The position numbers were made by a program, and so were the translations under genes. Below, in pieces: positions 25,443 to 33,119 of a DNA stretch of 36,160 bases. The notes below the pieces were generated by a model. The model was not told the DNA's origin. It was given only the letters and a program-made list of their open reading frames with translations, and ran no database searches. The stretch is from Sphingobacteriales bacterium (GTDB lineage: Bacteria > Bacteroidota > Bacteroidia > Sphingobacteriales > Sphingobacteriaceae): NCBI GenBank assembly GCA_013298995.1, contig JAAFJW010000015.1, forward strand, positions 1-36,160. Reading direction: 5' to 3'. Within the stretch, counting starts at the first letter, position 1. Every line of letters starts with the position of its first letter.

Positions 25443-26408
25443 TTATAAAATGCCTTCATTAAGCAAGTCGTGTAAATGTATTATGCCTTCAAAATTATCA
25501 TTTTCCATCACAATAAGTTGGGTAATTTGATTTTTTTGCATCATTTGTAACGCAGTTACAGCCAACTCGTTTTTTTGTATAGTTTTAGGCTTTTTGCCCA
25601 TAATATCACTAGCTATTAAGGTTTCAAAAGTTGTAAATTTTTCCATCATACGGCGTAAATCGCCATCGGTAATAACGCCTATAAGTTGTTTTTTATTCAT
25701 CACGGCTACTATACCTAAGCGTTTTTTTGTGATTTCGAGTATCACATCGTGTAATTTACAGCTACTATCTACCATGGGTTTTTGGTTTAGTATTACTAGG
25801 TCGCTCACTTTTAGATACATTTTTTTACCCAAGGCACCGCCAGGGTGAAATTTTGCAAAATCGGCTCCCGAAAACGCTTTACACTCAAGCAGGCAAATTG
25901 CGAGCGCATCGCCAATAGCCATTTGTGCAGCCGTACTTGTGGTAGGTGCTAAATTGTGTGGGCAAGCCTCGGCAGCAATAAAAGTATTGATTACAAAATC
26001 GGATTGTTTGGCCAAATAGGAGTTTACATCGCCCACAAAGCAAGCTATTTTGTTGTTTCCTTGCTTTAAAAGCGGAATTAAAATTTTAATTTCGGCTGTA
26101 TTTCCACTTTTCGAAAGGCAAATAATTAAATCATCGGCCTGTATCATACCCAAGTCTCCGTGTATGGCATCGGCCGCATGCATAAACAAAGCAGGCGTAC
26201 CCGTAGAGTTTAAAGTGGCTACCATTTTTTGTGCAATAATGGCACTTTTACCCACTCCAGTAATTACTACACGGCCTTTTAGGGTATAAATTTGGTTTAC
26301 CAAAGCGGCAAATTGATTGTCTAATAAATCAATTAAATTTAAAATAGCTTCGGCTTCTATTTTTAAAGTACGCCTTGCAATGGCTATTATTTCTTGGTTC
26401 GATTTCAA
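25443..26408 (-). CDS. kdsD: D-arabinose-5-phosphate isomerase (KpsF/GutQ family)
   Basis: KdsD converts ribulose 5-phosphate to arabinose 5-phosphate, the first step of KDO synthesis for lipopolysaccharide. From the TTG at 26408 the product is 321 residues, the family norm. An N-terminal SIS domain (GRVVITGVGKSAIIAQKMVAT, then DLIICLSKSGNTAEI, AHNLAPTTST-like block) is followed by two CBS domains (about 200-321; GVITDGDLRRMM, QLIVMENDNFEGIIHLHDLL). The frame also opens at ATG 26447, but a TATTTTTG -7 box covers that codon, so the shorter form is preferred. It pairs functionally with kdsA at 28.7 kb, although recQ lies between them in the opposite orientation. Confidence 0.92.
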   Translation of the reverse strand: MKSNQEIIAIARRTLKIEAEAILNLIDLLDNQFAALVNQIYTLKGRVVITGVGKSAIIAQKMVATLNSTGTPALFMHAADAIHGDLGMIQADDLIICLSKSGNTAEIKILIPLLKQGNNKIACFVGDVNSYLAKQSDFVINTFIAAEACPHNLAPTTSTAAQMAIGDALAICLLECKAFSGADFAKFHPGGALGKKMYLKVSDLVILNQKPMVDSSCKLHDVILEITKKRLGIVAVMNKKQLIGVITDGDLRRMMEKFTTFETLIASDIMGKKPKTIQKNELAVTALQMMQKNQITQLIVMENDNFEGIIHLHDLLNEGIL

Positions 26409-26444
26409 TATTTTTAATTTTTTAAAATAAATTATTGTAAGTCG

Positions 26445-26452
26445 CAAAAATA
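26445..26452 (-). promoter_or_regulatory. -7 box (TATTTTTG, minus strand) for kdsD-manC
   Basis: This exact TAnnTTTG match on the minus strand lies 36 bases upstream of the TTG start. It overlaps the alternative ATG at 26447, which argues against that start. No -33 element is evident. Confidence 0.4.
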
Positions 26453-26501
26453 TGTTATTTTGAAGTCTTATATCACATAGATTATAACATTCAATTTATC
26501 A

Positions 26502-28694
26502 ATGCAAATAGATTACAAATTAGCCGAAAATTTACAAGCTTTTTTTGGTTTCGATACTTTTAAAGGCGACCAAGAAGCGATTATAAACAGCATTTTAGAA
26601 AAAAAAGATACTTTCGTTATTATGCCTACGGGTGGCGGAAAATCTATATGCTACCAGTTGCCTGCCCTTATGAGCGAAGGCACAGCCATCGTAATTTCGC
26701 CATTAATAGCGTTAATGAAAAACCAAGTGGACCAATTGCGGGTATTTGGCGGGCGTGATGATATTGCACATTTCCTTAATTCGTCGTTAAACAAGGCCGA
26801 AAGTACCAAAGTAAAAGAGGATGTAAGTGCTGGCGAAACCAAGCTTTTATATGTAGCCCCCGAATCGTTAAACAAACAAGAAACGGTTGATTTTTTAAAA
26901 ACCATTACCATATCGTTTATTGCCGTTGACGAAGCGCACTGCATATCCGAGTGGGGGCATGATTTTAGGCCCGAGTACCGCCGCATACGCCAAGTAATTA
27001 ACAATATACGCGAAGATTTATCAATTATAGCATTAACCGCTACGGCAACGCCTAAGGTACAGCAAGATATACAAAAAAACTTGCAAATGACGGATGCCAA
27101 CCTTTTTAAATCATCCTTTAACAGGCCAAATTTATACTATGAAGTAAAAGCCAAAAAAGATGTTTTAAAAGATATTATCCGCTATGTAAAAAACAATACT
27201 GGAAAATCGGGAATTATTTATTGCCTAAGCCGAAAAAAGGTAGAAGAAGTATCTAATGCGCTAACTATTAATGGGATAAAATCATTACCCTACCATGCAG
27301 GGCTAGAGCCTAAAATACGGGCCGAAACACAAGATAAGTTTTTGATGGAAGATGTAGATGTAATTGTAGCCACCATAGCATTTGGTATGGGTATTGATAA
27401 ACCCGATGTACGCTATGTAATACACCACGATATACCCAAAAGCATGGAAGGTTATTACCAAGAAACGGGTAGGGCAGGCCGTGATGGTGGCGAAGGAAAC
27501 TGCATTGCTTTTTACTCGGATAAAGATGTAGAAAAACTTACCAAGTTTATGAAAGATAAACCAGTATCGGAACGCGAAATTGGTACACAAATACTAAAAG
27601 AGGTAATAGATTACTCGGAATCGGCGGTGTGTAGGCGAAAACAAATACTCCATTACTTTGGCGAAAACTTTGATGAAACTGGATGTAACGATAAATGCGA
27701 TAACTGCCGAGCGCAAAAAGAATATTTTAATGCCGAAGAATTTTTACCCCAATTGCTACAAATGATTTTGGATTTTGGCGAAAAATTTGATGATATATAC
27801 CTATTAAATGTATTAATGGGCGAAGAATCGGCTTTAATACAATCGTACAAACACCATTTATTGCCCATATACGGCTTAGGTAAAACAGAAGGGTTGCTGC
27901 TATGGAAATCATTGATTCGTCAGGCTTTATTAAATAATTTTTTGGCCAAAGATGTTGATGATTATGGTTTACTAAGGCTTACCGAGGCTGGACACAGCTA
28001 TTTAAAAAATCCATACACCATAAAATATATTTTAAATCGCCCTATCGAAAGTGCAACACCTAGCGACGACGACGAAAATGTACAATCAGGAACTGGAGCA
28101 TTAGATACCGAATTGCTAAAAATGCTTAAAGACTTGCGCAAAAAAATTGCCAAGCAAAAAAACCTCCCGCCATTTGTACTATTCCAAGACCCCTCGCTGG
28201 AAGAAATGTGTACCAATTATCCCATAAACATGGACGAATTGAAAAATATTTCGGGCGTGGGCAATGGCAAAGCTGCAAAATTTGGGTCGGCATTTATCGA
28301 TTTAATTAAACAATATGTAGAGGATAATGAAATAGACCGCCCCATAGATTTTGTAGTAAAAACAACGGCAAATAAATCGGCATTAAAAGTTTCGATTATA
28401 CAAAATATTGATAGACAGGTATCTTTAGATGTAATAGCTTCATCAAAAGGCATTTCGTACGAAGATATTTTAAAAGAAGTAGAATCGATAGTAAGCTCGG
28501 GAACTAAACTTAATTTGAATTATTTTATTGATGAAATGATAGACGAAGACCGCCAAGACGAAGTTTTTGATTATTTTAAAACCGCCGAAGTAGATTCGAT
28601 TGAAGCCGCATTAAAAGAACTAGGTACCGATGATTACAACTGGGAAGAAATACAATTAATGAGAATTAAATTTATGTCGGAACTGGGTAATTAA
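26502..28694 (+). CDS. recQ: ATP-dependent DNA helicase RecQ
   Basis: RecQ unwinds DNA 3'-5' in recombinational repair and replication-fork processing. The 730-residue product has Walker A MPTGGGKS (41-48), the DEAH box in VDEAHCISEWGHDFRPEY (142-159), helicase motif III (IALTATAT), and C-terminal helicase motifs (IVATIAFGMGIDKPDVRYVIHHD, QETGRAGRDG). A zinc-binding RQC domain follows (CRRKQILHYFGE, then CNDKCDNC), with a winged helix and an HRDC domain near 530-605. The last 120 residues, an acidic helical extension, are common in Bacteroidota RecQ. It is divergent from kdsD and followed by kdsA after 17 bases. Confidence 0.96.
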   Translation: MQIDYKLAENLQAFFGFDTFKGDQEAIINSILEKKDTFVIMPTGGGKSICYQLPALMSEGTAIVISPLIALMKNQVDQLRVFGGRDDIAHFLNSSLNKAESTKVKEDVSAGETKLLYVAPESLNKQETVDFLKTITISFIAVDEAHCISEWGHDFRPEYRRIRQVINNIREDLSIIALTATATPKVQQDIQKNLQMTDANLFKSSFNRPNLYYEVKAKKDVLKDIIRYVKNNTGKSGIIYCLSRKKVEEVSNALTINGIKSLPYHAGLEPKIRAETQDKFLMEDVDVIVATIAFGMGIDKPDVRYVIHHDIPKSMEGYYQETGRAGRDGGEGNCIAFYSDKDVEKLTKFMKDKPVSEREIGTQILKEVIDYSESAVCRRKQILHYFGENFDETGCNDKCDNCRAQKEYFNAEEFLPQLLQMILDFGEKFDDIYLLNVLMGEESALIQSYKHHLLPIYGLGKTEGLLLWKSLIRQALLNNFLAKDVDDYGLLRLTEAGHSYLKNPYTIKYILNRPIESATPSDDDENVQSGTGALDTELLKMLKDLRKKIAKQKNLPPFVLFQDPSLEEMCTNYPINMDELKNISGVGNGKAAKFGSAFIDLIKQYVEDNEIDRPIDFVVKTTANKSALKVSIIQNIDRQVSLDVIASSKGISYEDILKEVESIVSSGTKLNLNYFIDEMIDEDRQDEVFDYFKTAEVDSIEAALKELGTDDYNWEEIQLMRIKFMSELGN

Positions 28695-28711
28695 GCCTCA
28701 AATTTTTCAAA

Positions 28712-29518
28712 ATGATTTTAAACAAATTACAATATACCTCGTCGGGCAATTTTTTTTTAATGGCTGGGCCTTGCGCCATAGAAAGCGAAGATATGGCATT
28801 GCGTATTGCCGATAAAATAGTAAATATTACCGATAGGCTCGAAATTCCTTATATTTTTAAAGGCTCGTACCGCAAAGCAAACCGCTCAAGAGTAGATTCG
28901 TTTACGGGTATTGGCGACGAAAAAGCACTTAAAATTTTAGAACGCATAGGCCGCGAGTTTGATATACCCACCGTTACCGATATACACGAAAGCCACGAAG
29001 CCGCCATGGCCGCCGCCTATGTGGATGTGCTGCAAATACCCGCTTTTTTATGCCGCCAAACCGAACTACTAGCCGCCGCCGCCAAAACAGGTAAAGCTGT
29101 AAATATTAAAAAAGGGCAGTTTTTATCCGCAGCGTCTATGCAATTTGCTGTAGAAAAAGTAAAAGAAATGGGCAACCCCAATGTAATACTTACCGACCGT
29201 GGAAATACCTTTGGCTACCAAGATATGGTGGTTGATTTTAGAGGAATACCCGAAATGCGGGCTTTTAATGTACCCGTAGTAATGGATTGTACACACTCGT
29301 TACAACAGCCCAACCAGGCTAGTGGCGTTACAGGCGGTAAACCAGCTTTAATAGAAACCATTGCCAAAGCGGCCGTAGCCGTAGGTGCCGATGGCTTATT
29401 TATAGAAACTCACCCCGAACCCGAAAACGCAAAATCGGACGGGGCAAATATGCTACACTTAGATTTGTTAGAAAACCTGTTGGTAAAACTGGTGCGGATA
29501 AGGAAGGCAATAGGGTAG
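28712..29518 (+). CDS. kdsA: 3-deoxy-8-phosphooctulonate synthase (KDO-8-phosphate synthase)
   Basis: KdsA condenses phosphoenolpyruvate with arabinose 5-phosphate to make KDO 8-phosphate for lipid A-core synthesis. The 268-residue TIM barrel has MAGPCAIESED (17-27), the substrate-binding FKGSYRKANRSR, IPAFLCRQTELL, VNIKKGQFLSA, LTDRGNTFGYQDMVVDFR and MDCTHSLQQP. The C21 in GPCAIES and the histidine/aspartate pattern resemble metal-dependent KdsA, but the class was not tested by alignment. It is probably co-transcribed with recQ and ends in a palindromic element followed by T residues. Confidence 0.95.
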   Translation: MILNKLQYTSSGNFFLMAGPCAIESEDMALRIADKIVNITDRLEIPYIFKGSYRKANRSRVDSFTGIGDEKALKILERIGREFDIPTVTDIHESHEAAMAAAYVDVLQIPAFLCRQTELLAAAAKTGKAVNIKKGQFLSAASMQFAVEKVKEMGNPNVILTDRGNTFGYQDMVVDFRGIPEMRAFNVPVVMDCTHSLQQPNQASGVTGGKPALIETIAKAAVAVGADGLFIETHPEPENAKSDGANMLHLDLLENLLVKLVRIRKAIG

Positions 29519-29522
29519 GAGT

Positions 29523-29558
29523 AGGAAGCCTTCCCTCCAAGGGGAAGTCTTCCTTTTT
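29523..29558 (+). terminator. Palindromic element copy B, terminator-like, after kdsA
   Basis: The arms are AGGAAG-C-CTTCCCT and GGGGAAG-T-CTTCCT around the loop CCAA, followed by TTTTT. It has the same length and plan as the element at 10841-10872. Here it sits five bases after the kdsA stop with a U-tract, so it can act as a terminator. Confidence 0.65.
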
Positions 29559-29646
29559 AATTTGTTTTATATCCTTACAAACCAATAAAATAAATATTAA
29601 ACTTTTGTTTACTAAACTGTTAACTTAACTACCCCTAATTTAGCAA

Positions 29647-30246
29647 ATGACCCGAGCCTTAATTATATTTTTAAAACAGCCCGAATTAGGTTTTTGCAAA
29701 ACCCGATTAGCCCAAACTATTGGGGATGTTAATGCTTTAAAAATATACCAAAAATTACTGCATCACACCCATCAAATTACCCAAAACCTACCCGTACAAA
29801 AATATTTATATTTTGATAAACCCAGCGAAACCGTTTTGCATTGGGAGGGCAATTACACCACAGCGTATCAAAACCAAGGCAATTTGGGCAGTAAAATGGA
29901 GCAGGCTTTCGCCGAAGTTTTTAACAAGCAACACTATCCTGTTATTATTATTGGTACTGATTGTATGGAACTAAGCACCCAAATTATTAACGATGCTTAC
30001 CGCCAATTAAACTATTACGATGTAGTAATTGGCCCTGCCAAAGATGGAGGCTATTACTTGCTAGGCTTAAACAATCCCACCCCACAAATATTTGAAAATA
30101 TTGAATGGAGTACCAATACTGTACTACCTGATACCATAAAAACGGTACAAAACCTAGGTTTAACTTATTGTTTTATGCCCCTATTATCGGATGTGGATGT
30201 GGAAGAAGATTTGAACGATGAACTGCGTAAACTTATATCAATATAA
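29647..30246 (+). CDS. TIGR04282 family (DUF2064) arsenosugar-biosynthesis-type glycosyltransferase-like protein
   Basis: This 199-residue protein is of the TIGR04282/DUF2064 family, which has a GT-A/nucleotidyltransferase-like fold. Visible blocks are FLKQPELGFCKTRLAQTIG (8-26), IIIGTDCMELSTQII near 94-108 and VIGPAKDGGYYLLGL (about 118-132), the three family signatures. Members are often annotated as glycosyltransferases; some occur in arsenosugar pathways, but no arsenic gene is nearby, so the substrate is unknown. The upstream gap (29559-29646) contains TTTTG and TAATTTAG, an imperfect match to the phylum promoter. The gene converges with aroB, 27 bases away. Confidence 0.85.
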   Translation: MTRALIIFLKQPELGFCKTRLAQTIGDVNALKIYQKLLHHTHQITQNLPVQKYLYFDKPSETVLHWEGNYTTAYQNQGNLGSKMEQAFAEVFNKQHYPVIIIGTDCMELSTQIINDAYRQLNYYDVVIGPAKDGGYYLLGLNNPTPQIFENIEWSTNTVLPDTIKTVQNLGLTYCFMPLLSDVDVEEDLNDELRKLISI

Positions 30247-30273
30247 ACCCAGTTTCCAATGCACTTTAGTAAA

Positions 30274-31335
30274 TTACAAAGACCTATAAAAATCTAAACT
30301 TTCTACAATATCGGTTTCGGTAACGGGTATATCGTATAGGCAATTGCCTATTTTATCGGGTAGCGAAAAGTTTATATTACCTGCATTGTTTTTTTTATCG
30401 TTGCGCATGGTGGCCATTAGCTCTTGCTCGATACCTATTTTTAGGCTGTATTTGCCATAAAATTTAATAAAGGTGTGGCAAATAATTTGTAAATCATTAT
30501 CGCTTAGTTTTACGAGTTTGCTGGCCAAATAAGCCTCGCATACCATACCAATGGCTATGGCCTCGCCGTGTAAAAGGCTGTGTTTTTCGTTGTTTAGGCT
30601 CCACGATTCTATGGCATGGCCAATGGTATGCCCGTAATTTAATATTTTACGTAATCCGTTTTCGTATGGGTCGGTACTTACTACCTTGTTTTTAATTTCT
30701 ACGGAAGTAAATACCAAATCATCGCTCACATGAGCAACATCATCAATTTGTTTTAAACTTTCGAAATAGGCCTCATTGGCAATAATACCGTGTTTAAGCA
30801 TTTCGGCAAAGCCCGATGTAAGCTCCCGAGGGGGCAATGTTTTTAAAAAATCGGAGCTAATAATTACCGCTTTGGGTTGTACAAATGTGCCAATAATATT
30901 TTTTACAGCATTCATATCAATACCCGTTTTGCCGCCTACCGAGGCATCTACCTGCGAAAGTAGGGTAGTAGGTATTTGTATAAAATCTATCCCTCGCTTA
31001 AAGGTTGAGGCAGCAAAACTGCCCATATCTGTAACCACACCACCACCAAGGTTAATTACTAGGGCTTTACGGTCGGCTTCAAAATCTAGCAACATGCGCC
31101 ATATAGCGATGCAGTAATCGATATTTTTGTTTTCTTCGCCATAAGGAATTTCGATAATATCATAATTATCAAGTTGTTGCAGTTTGTTTTGTAAAACAGG
31201 TAGGCAGTATTTACCTGTGTTTTCATCGGTAACGATAAATATTTTGGAGTAATGGTTGCGGGCTAAAAAATCGGTTAAACTTTGTAATGTATTATCAAAA
31301 TATATATTGTAATGCTCGGATGTAATTTGCTTCAT
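30274..31335 (-). CDS. aroB: 3-dehydroquinate synthase
   Basis: AroB makes 3-dehydroquinate from DAHP with catalytic NAD+ and a metal, the second step of the shikimate pathway. The 353-residue product has EIPYGEENKNIDY near 61-73, the NAD-binding INLGGGVVTDMGSFAA, IPTTLLSQVDASVGGKTGID, the metal ligands in SGFAEMLKHG (glutamate) and YGHTIGHAIES, and the later LLHGEAIAIGM histidine. All expected blocks are present and the length is normal. The gene overlaps the S4-domain gene by 4 bases (ATGA), and both are on one transcript. Confidence 0.95.
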   Translation of the reverse strand: MKQITSEHYNIYFDNTLQSLTDFLARNHYSKIFIVTDENTGKYCLPVLQNKLQQLDNYDIIEIPYGEENKNIDYCIAIWRMLLDFEADRKALVINLGGGVVTDMGSFAASTFKRGIDFIQIPTTLLSQVDASVGGKTGIDMNAVKNIIGTFVQPKAVIISSDFLKTLPPRELTSGFAEMLKHGIIANEAYFESLKQIDDVAHVSDDLVFTSVEIKNKVVSTDPYENGLRKILNYGHTIGHAIESWSLNNEKHSLLHGEAIAIGMVCEAYLASKLVKLSDNDLQIICHTFIKFYGKYSLKIGIEQELMATMRNDKKNNAGNINFSLPDKIGNCLYDIPVTETDIVESLDFYRSL

Positions 31336-31538
31336 ATTATTTTTATGCTGTGATTGTTAAAGGTAACTACATCGTTTTTTTTTACTTTTAGCCTTTTGCG
31401 GTAATCGGTTAGGCCATTGTATTTTACTAAGCCTTGGCTTACCACCATTTGGGCTTCACCGCCTGATGATACTACATCAGTAGCTTTTAAAAGTTGTATT
31501 AAATGTATAAATTCTCCCTCGAGTTTAAATGTTACCAT
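31332..31538 (-). CDS. Small S4-domain RNA-binding protein
   Basis: This 68-residue protein consists of a single S4-like RNA-binding domain of the YbcJ/YaaA type. It contains IHLIQLLKATDVVSSGGEAQMVVSQGLVKYNGL (12-44), then RKRLKVKKNDVV, the usual basic end of the fold. Such proteins bind structured RNA, possibly ribosomal; the exact target is unknown. It lies directly upstream of aroB with a 4-base overlap. The start at 31538 is the only ATG that keeps the whole domain. Confidence 0.88.
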   Translation of the reverse strand: MVTFKLEGEFIHLIQLLKATDVVSSGGEAQMVVSQGLVKYNGLTDYRKRLKVKKNDVVTFNNHSIKII

Positions 31539-31594
31539 GGTGCTGGTGTAAATTTACATAAATGATTTACCCTTGTATAAAATAATTATAGGCT

Positions 31595-32227
31595 TTATAA
31601 TAAGCCATTGGTTTTAAAATAAGTTTGTACATTATCGGGTGCAGTCATCAAATAGGTGTGCATACCAAGCTGTTGGGCTGTTTTTAAATGTTGTGGACTA
31701 TCATCAATAAACAGTGTTTCGCTTGGCTTTAAGTGGTTTGCTTGTAGTACATATTCAAAAATATCGGCGTTGGGTTTACGCATGCCTAGCAAATGCGAGT
31801 AATATACTTGGTTAAACAGGGATGAATTATCTTTTAAACCAAATGTTTTTTCGACGTAGTTGCTAAAGTATTTAAAATGAATTTCGTTGGTATTGCTTAG
31901 TAAAAAGGTATTGTATTTTTGTTTTATTTTGAGCAGTAACTCGTGGTTACCTTCATCAATACCTACAAAAATGGTATTCCAAGCGGTATCAATTTGCTGG
32001 TCGCTTAGTTGGGGTTTATTTGCCTTACGGCGGATGCCGTTTCTAAACGCATCAGCACTTATGTTGCCTTTTTCAAATTCATCAAACAATGGGTCATGCC
32101 CTTTGTGCGCAAAAAAATCTTCGATATTGCTTATGCCCAAGTTTATAAATGCCTGCTGAGTGCGTTGAAAATCAATGGTAAAGATAACATTACCGTAATC
32201 GAATATTATATTTTTAATATTTTCCAT
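31595..32227 (-). CDS. HAD-superfamily hydrolase, subfamily IA (YihX-like phosphatase)
   Basis: This 210-residue haloacid-dehalogenase-like enzyme is probably a sugar-phosphate phosphatase. The nucleophile D10 is in IIFDYGNVIFTIDF; the usual second aspartate of DxD is glycine (DYGNV), as in E. coli YihX (glucose-1-phosphatase). Motif II is LLSNTNEIHF, motif III lysine is in GMRKPNADIFEYVL, and motif IV is FIDDSP with D175-D176. A helical cap domain lies between motifs I and II (about 20-90). The substrate cannot be assigned. It is 56 bases upstream of the S4 gene on the same strand and divergent from the tRNA gene. Confidence 0.88.
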   Translation of the reverse strand: MENIKNIIFDYGNVIFTIDFQRTQQAFINLGISNIEDFFAHKGHDPLFDEFEKGNISADAFRNGIRRKANKPQLSDQQIDTAWNTIFVGIDEGNHELLLKIKQKYNTFLLSNTNEIHFKYFSNYVEKTFGLKDNSSLFNQVYYSHLLGMRKPNADIFEYVLQANHLKPSETLFIDDSPQHLKTAQQLGMHTYLMTAPDNVQTYFKTNGLL

Positions 32228-32290
32228 AATTAGTTTTCAAAAGTGGGTAAAAACTTGTAAAATTGCAACCGCAAATAAGCAATTATTGCT

Positions 32291-32364
32291 GCGCCTATAG
32301 CTCAGTTGGTTAGAGTAGAAGACTCATAATCTTTTGGTCCCTGGTTCGAGCCCAGGTGGGCGCA
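32291..32364 (+). tRNA. tRNA with CAU anticodon, probably elongator tRNA-Met
   Basis: A complete 74-base cloverleaf is present: acceptor GCGCCTA/TGGGCGC, D arm GCTC...GAGT, anticodon stem GAAGA/TCTTT with loop CTCATAA (anticodon CAT), T arm CCTGG-TTCGAGC-CCAGG and discriminator A. CCA is not encoded. CAU can belong to elongator Met, initiator Met or lysidine-modified Ile2. The acceptor begins with a G-C pair, so it is not a typical initiator; Ile2 is not excluded. Confidence 0.93.
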
Positions 32365-32375
32365 CTAAATGTAAG

Positions 32376-32412
32376 AAAACCTCCATAGAATTTATTTTAT
32401 GGAGGTTTTTTG
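32376..32412 (+). terminator. Terminator after the tRNA gene
   Basis: A 12-base perfect stem (AAAACCTCCATA with TATGGAGGTTTT) is followed by TT, 11 bases past the tRNA end. Confidence 0.85.
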
Positions 32413-32419
32413 CGTTTAA

Positions 32420-32665
32420 AAGTATCATTTTGTAAATGATTTAGCTGATATAAGGGGTGGGTTTACAATTGCAGATACCAATATTAAAAGAGCTCTAGAT
32501 GATTTCAAAGAGGGTAGAAAAATTTATTTTACCGTGGTTGGTAGCACATCAACTGCTAATTTTTGGTGTTTGGGTGCCATTAACCAAGGGTTGCAAACCT
32601 TACGATATGAACTTAGAGGTTTTAAACCTCGAAGATCGGAGGGTTATTATTTAGTTGGAAACTAA
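32420..32665 (+). pseudogene. Start-less open frame of 81 codons, probable gene remnant
   Basis: The plus strand is open from 32420 to TAA 32663-32665 with no ATG, GTG or TTG before its coding-like part. The first two thirds look protein-like (FTIADTNIKRALDDFKEG, then KIYFTVVGSTSTANFWCLGA). The last 20 codons run into the hairpin repeats of the region (GFKPRRSEGYYLVGN is their translation). I do not recognise the protein. A gene tail truncated by repeat insertion is the simplest reading; chance openness is possible. Confidence 0.3.
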
Positions 32666-32713
32666 ATTTTATGCGTGAACTCTACGGACAGAGGGAACTT
32701 CGAGGTTTTAAAC
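32644..32713. repeat. Repeat alpha, copy 1 (internally deleted)
   Basis: It shares the hairpin TTTAGTT-GGA-AACTAAA and the string CTCTACGGACAGAGGGAACT with copy 2 at 33778-33868. About 25 bases present in copy 2 (including the CCGTAGAG arm) are replaced by GCGT here, so one stem cannot form. Confidence 0.7.
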
Positions 32714-32810
32714 TCTATACAGCAGCTTTTAACTGATTGATTTGCAGATATAATTTTCCTATAAAAATTTATAGGGAAAATTGAGCCCCATTGGGCAAAA
32801 TCTGAAGAGC
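32714..32810. repeat. Repeat gamma-beta unit, copy 1
   Basis: It begins CTATACAGCAGCTTTTAACT, contains a near-perfect hairpin (32752-32782, AATTTTCCTATAAA arm) and ends in a divergent beta part (GAGCCCCATTGGGC...CTGAAGAGC). It aligns by eye with 32900-33025. Confidence 0.65.
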
Positions 32811-32812
32811 CC

Positions 32813-32878
32813 TGTCACTCTGAACGATTGAAGAGTCTAAAATACGTTGATGAGAATCTTCAATCGTTCAGAGTGACA
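32813..32878. repeat. 22-base perfect inverted-repeat element (66 bases)
   Basis: The arms 32813-32834 (starting TGTCACTCTGAACG) and 32857-32878 are exact complements around a 22-base loop. Hairpins beginning GTCA(C/T)TCTGA are a familiar kind of intergenic repeat in Bacteroidota. It lies exactly between the two gamma-beta units. Confidence 0.8.
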
Positions 32879-32899
32879 AGTGGTTTATTGTTTAATAAT

Positions 32900-33025
32900 C
32901 TATACAGAAGATTTTAACTGTTTGATTTACAGTTGCAATTTTTCTTGTAGAAATTCGCACAAGCTGCTGTTCTAAAAATTTTATAGGGAAAATGTGGCCC
33001 TATTGGGGGGACCTCGAAGAGCGGA
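32900..33025. repeat. Repeat gamma-beta unit, copy 2
   Basis: It begins CTATACAGAAGATTTTAACT and ends with the full beta part: TTATAGGGAAAATGTGGCCC, then the string TATTGGGGGGACCTCGAAGA and GCGGA. It is somewhat longer than copy 1, with about 30 extra bases in the middle. Confidence 0.65.
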
Positions 33026-33057
33026 GAAGAATTGGAACTGCATATTAACACTAAACC

Positions 33058-33089
33058 ACATAGTTATTTGTTATAACAAATAACTATGT
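33058..33089. promoter_or_regulatory. 32-base perfect palindrome, candidate toxin-antitoxin operator
   Basis: The half-site is ACATAGTTATTTGTTA and the second half is its exact complement. It contains the TTTG (33067-33070) that serves as -33 element and ends three bases before the -7 box. A dimeric antitoxin or toxin-antitoxin complex bound here would block RNA polymerase. Confidence 0.7.
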
Positions 33090-33099
33090 ACTATATTTG
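33067..33099 (+). promoter_or_regulatory. Promoter of the yoeB-type operon: TTTG-N21-TATATTTG
   Basis: TTTG at 33067-33070 and TATATTTG at 33092-33099 match the Bacteroidota -33/-7 promoter with 21-base spacing. The antitoxin ATG is 20 bases after the -7 box. This is the best promoter match in the window. Confidence 0.7.
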
Positions 33100-33119
33100 T
33101 GTATTAAACTTTTAATATT

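Larger units (their letters stand above)
32366..33119. other. Gene-poor repeat mosaic between tRNA and toxin-antitoxin genes
   Basis: It holds the tRNA terminator, a start-less open frame, one copy of repeat alpha (32644-32713), two gamma-beta repeat units (32714-32810 and 32900-33025), a long hairpin element between them (32813-32878), and finally the palindromic promoter of the toxin-antitoxin operon. No intact gene is seen. Confidence 0.6.

Noticed and set aside
26409-26447. ATG at 26447 as the kdsD start.
   Set aside because: The codon is covered by a TAnnTTTG box, and the TTG at 26408 gives the family's usual length.
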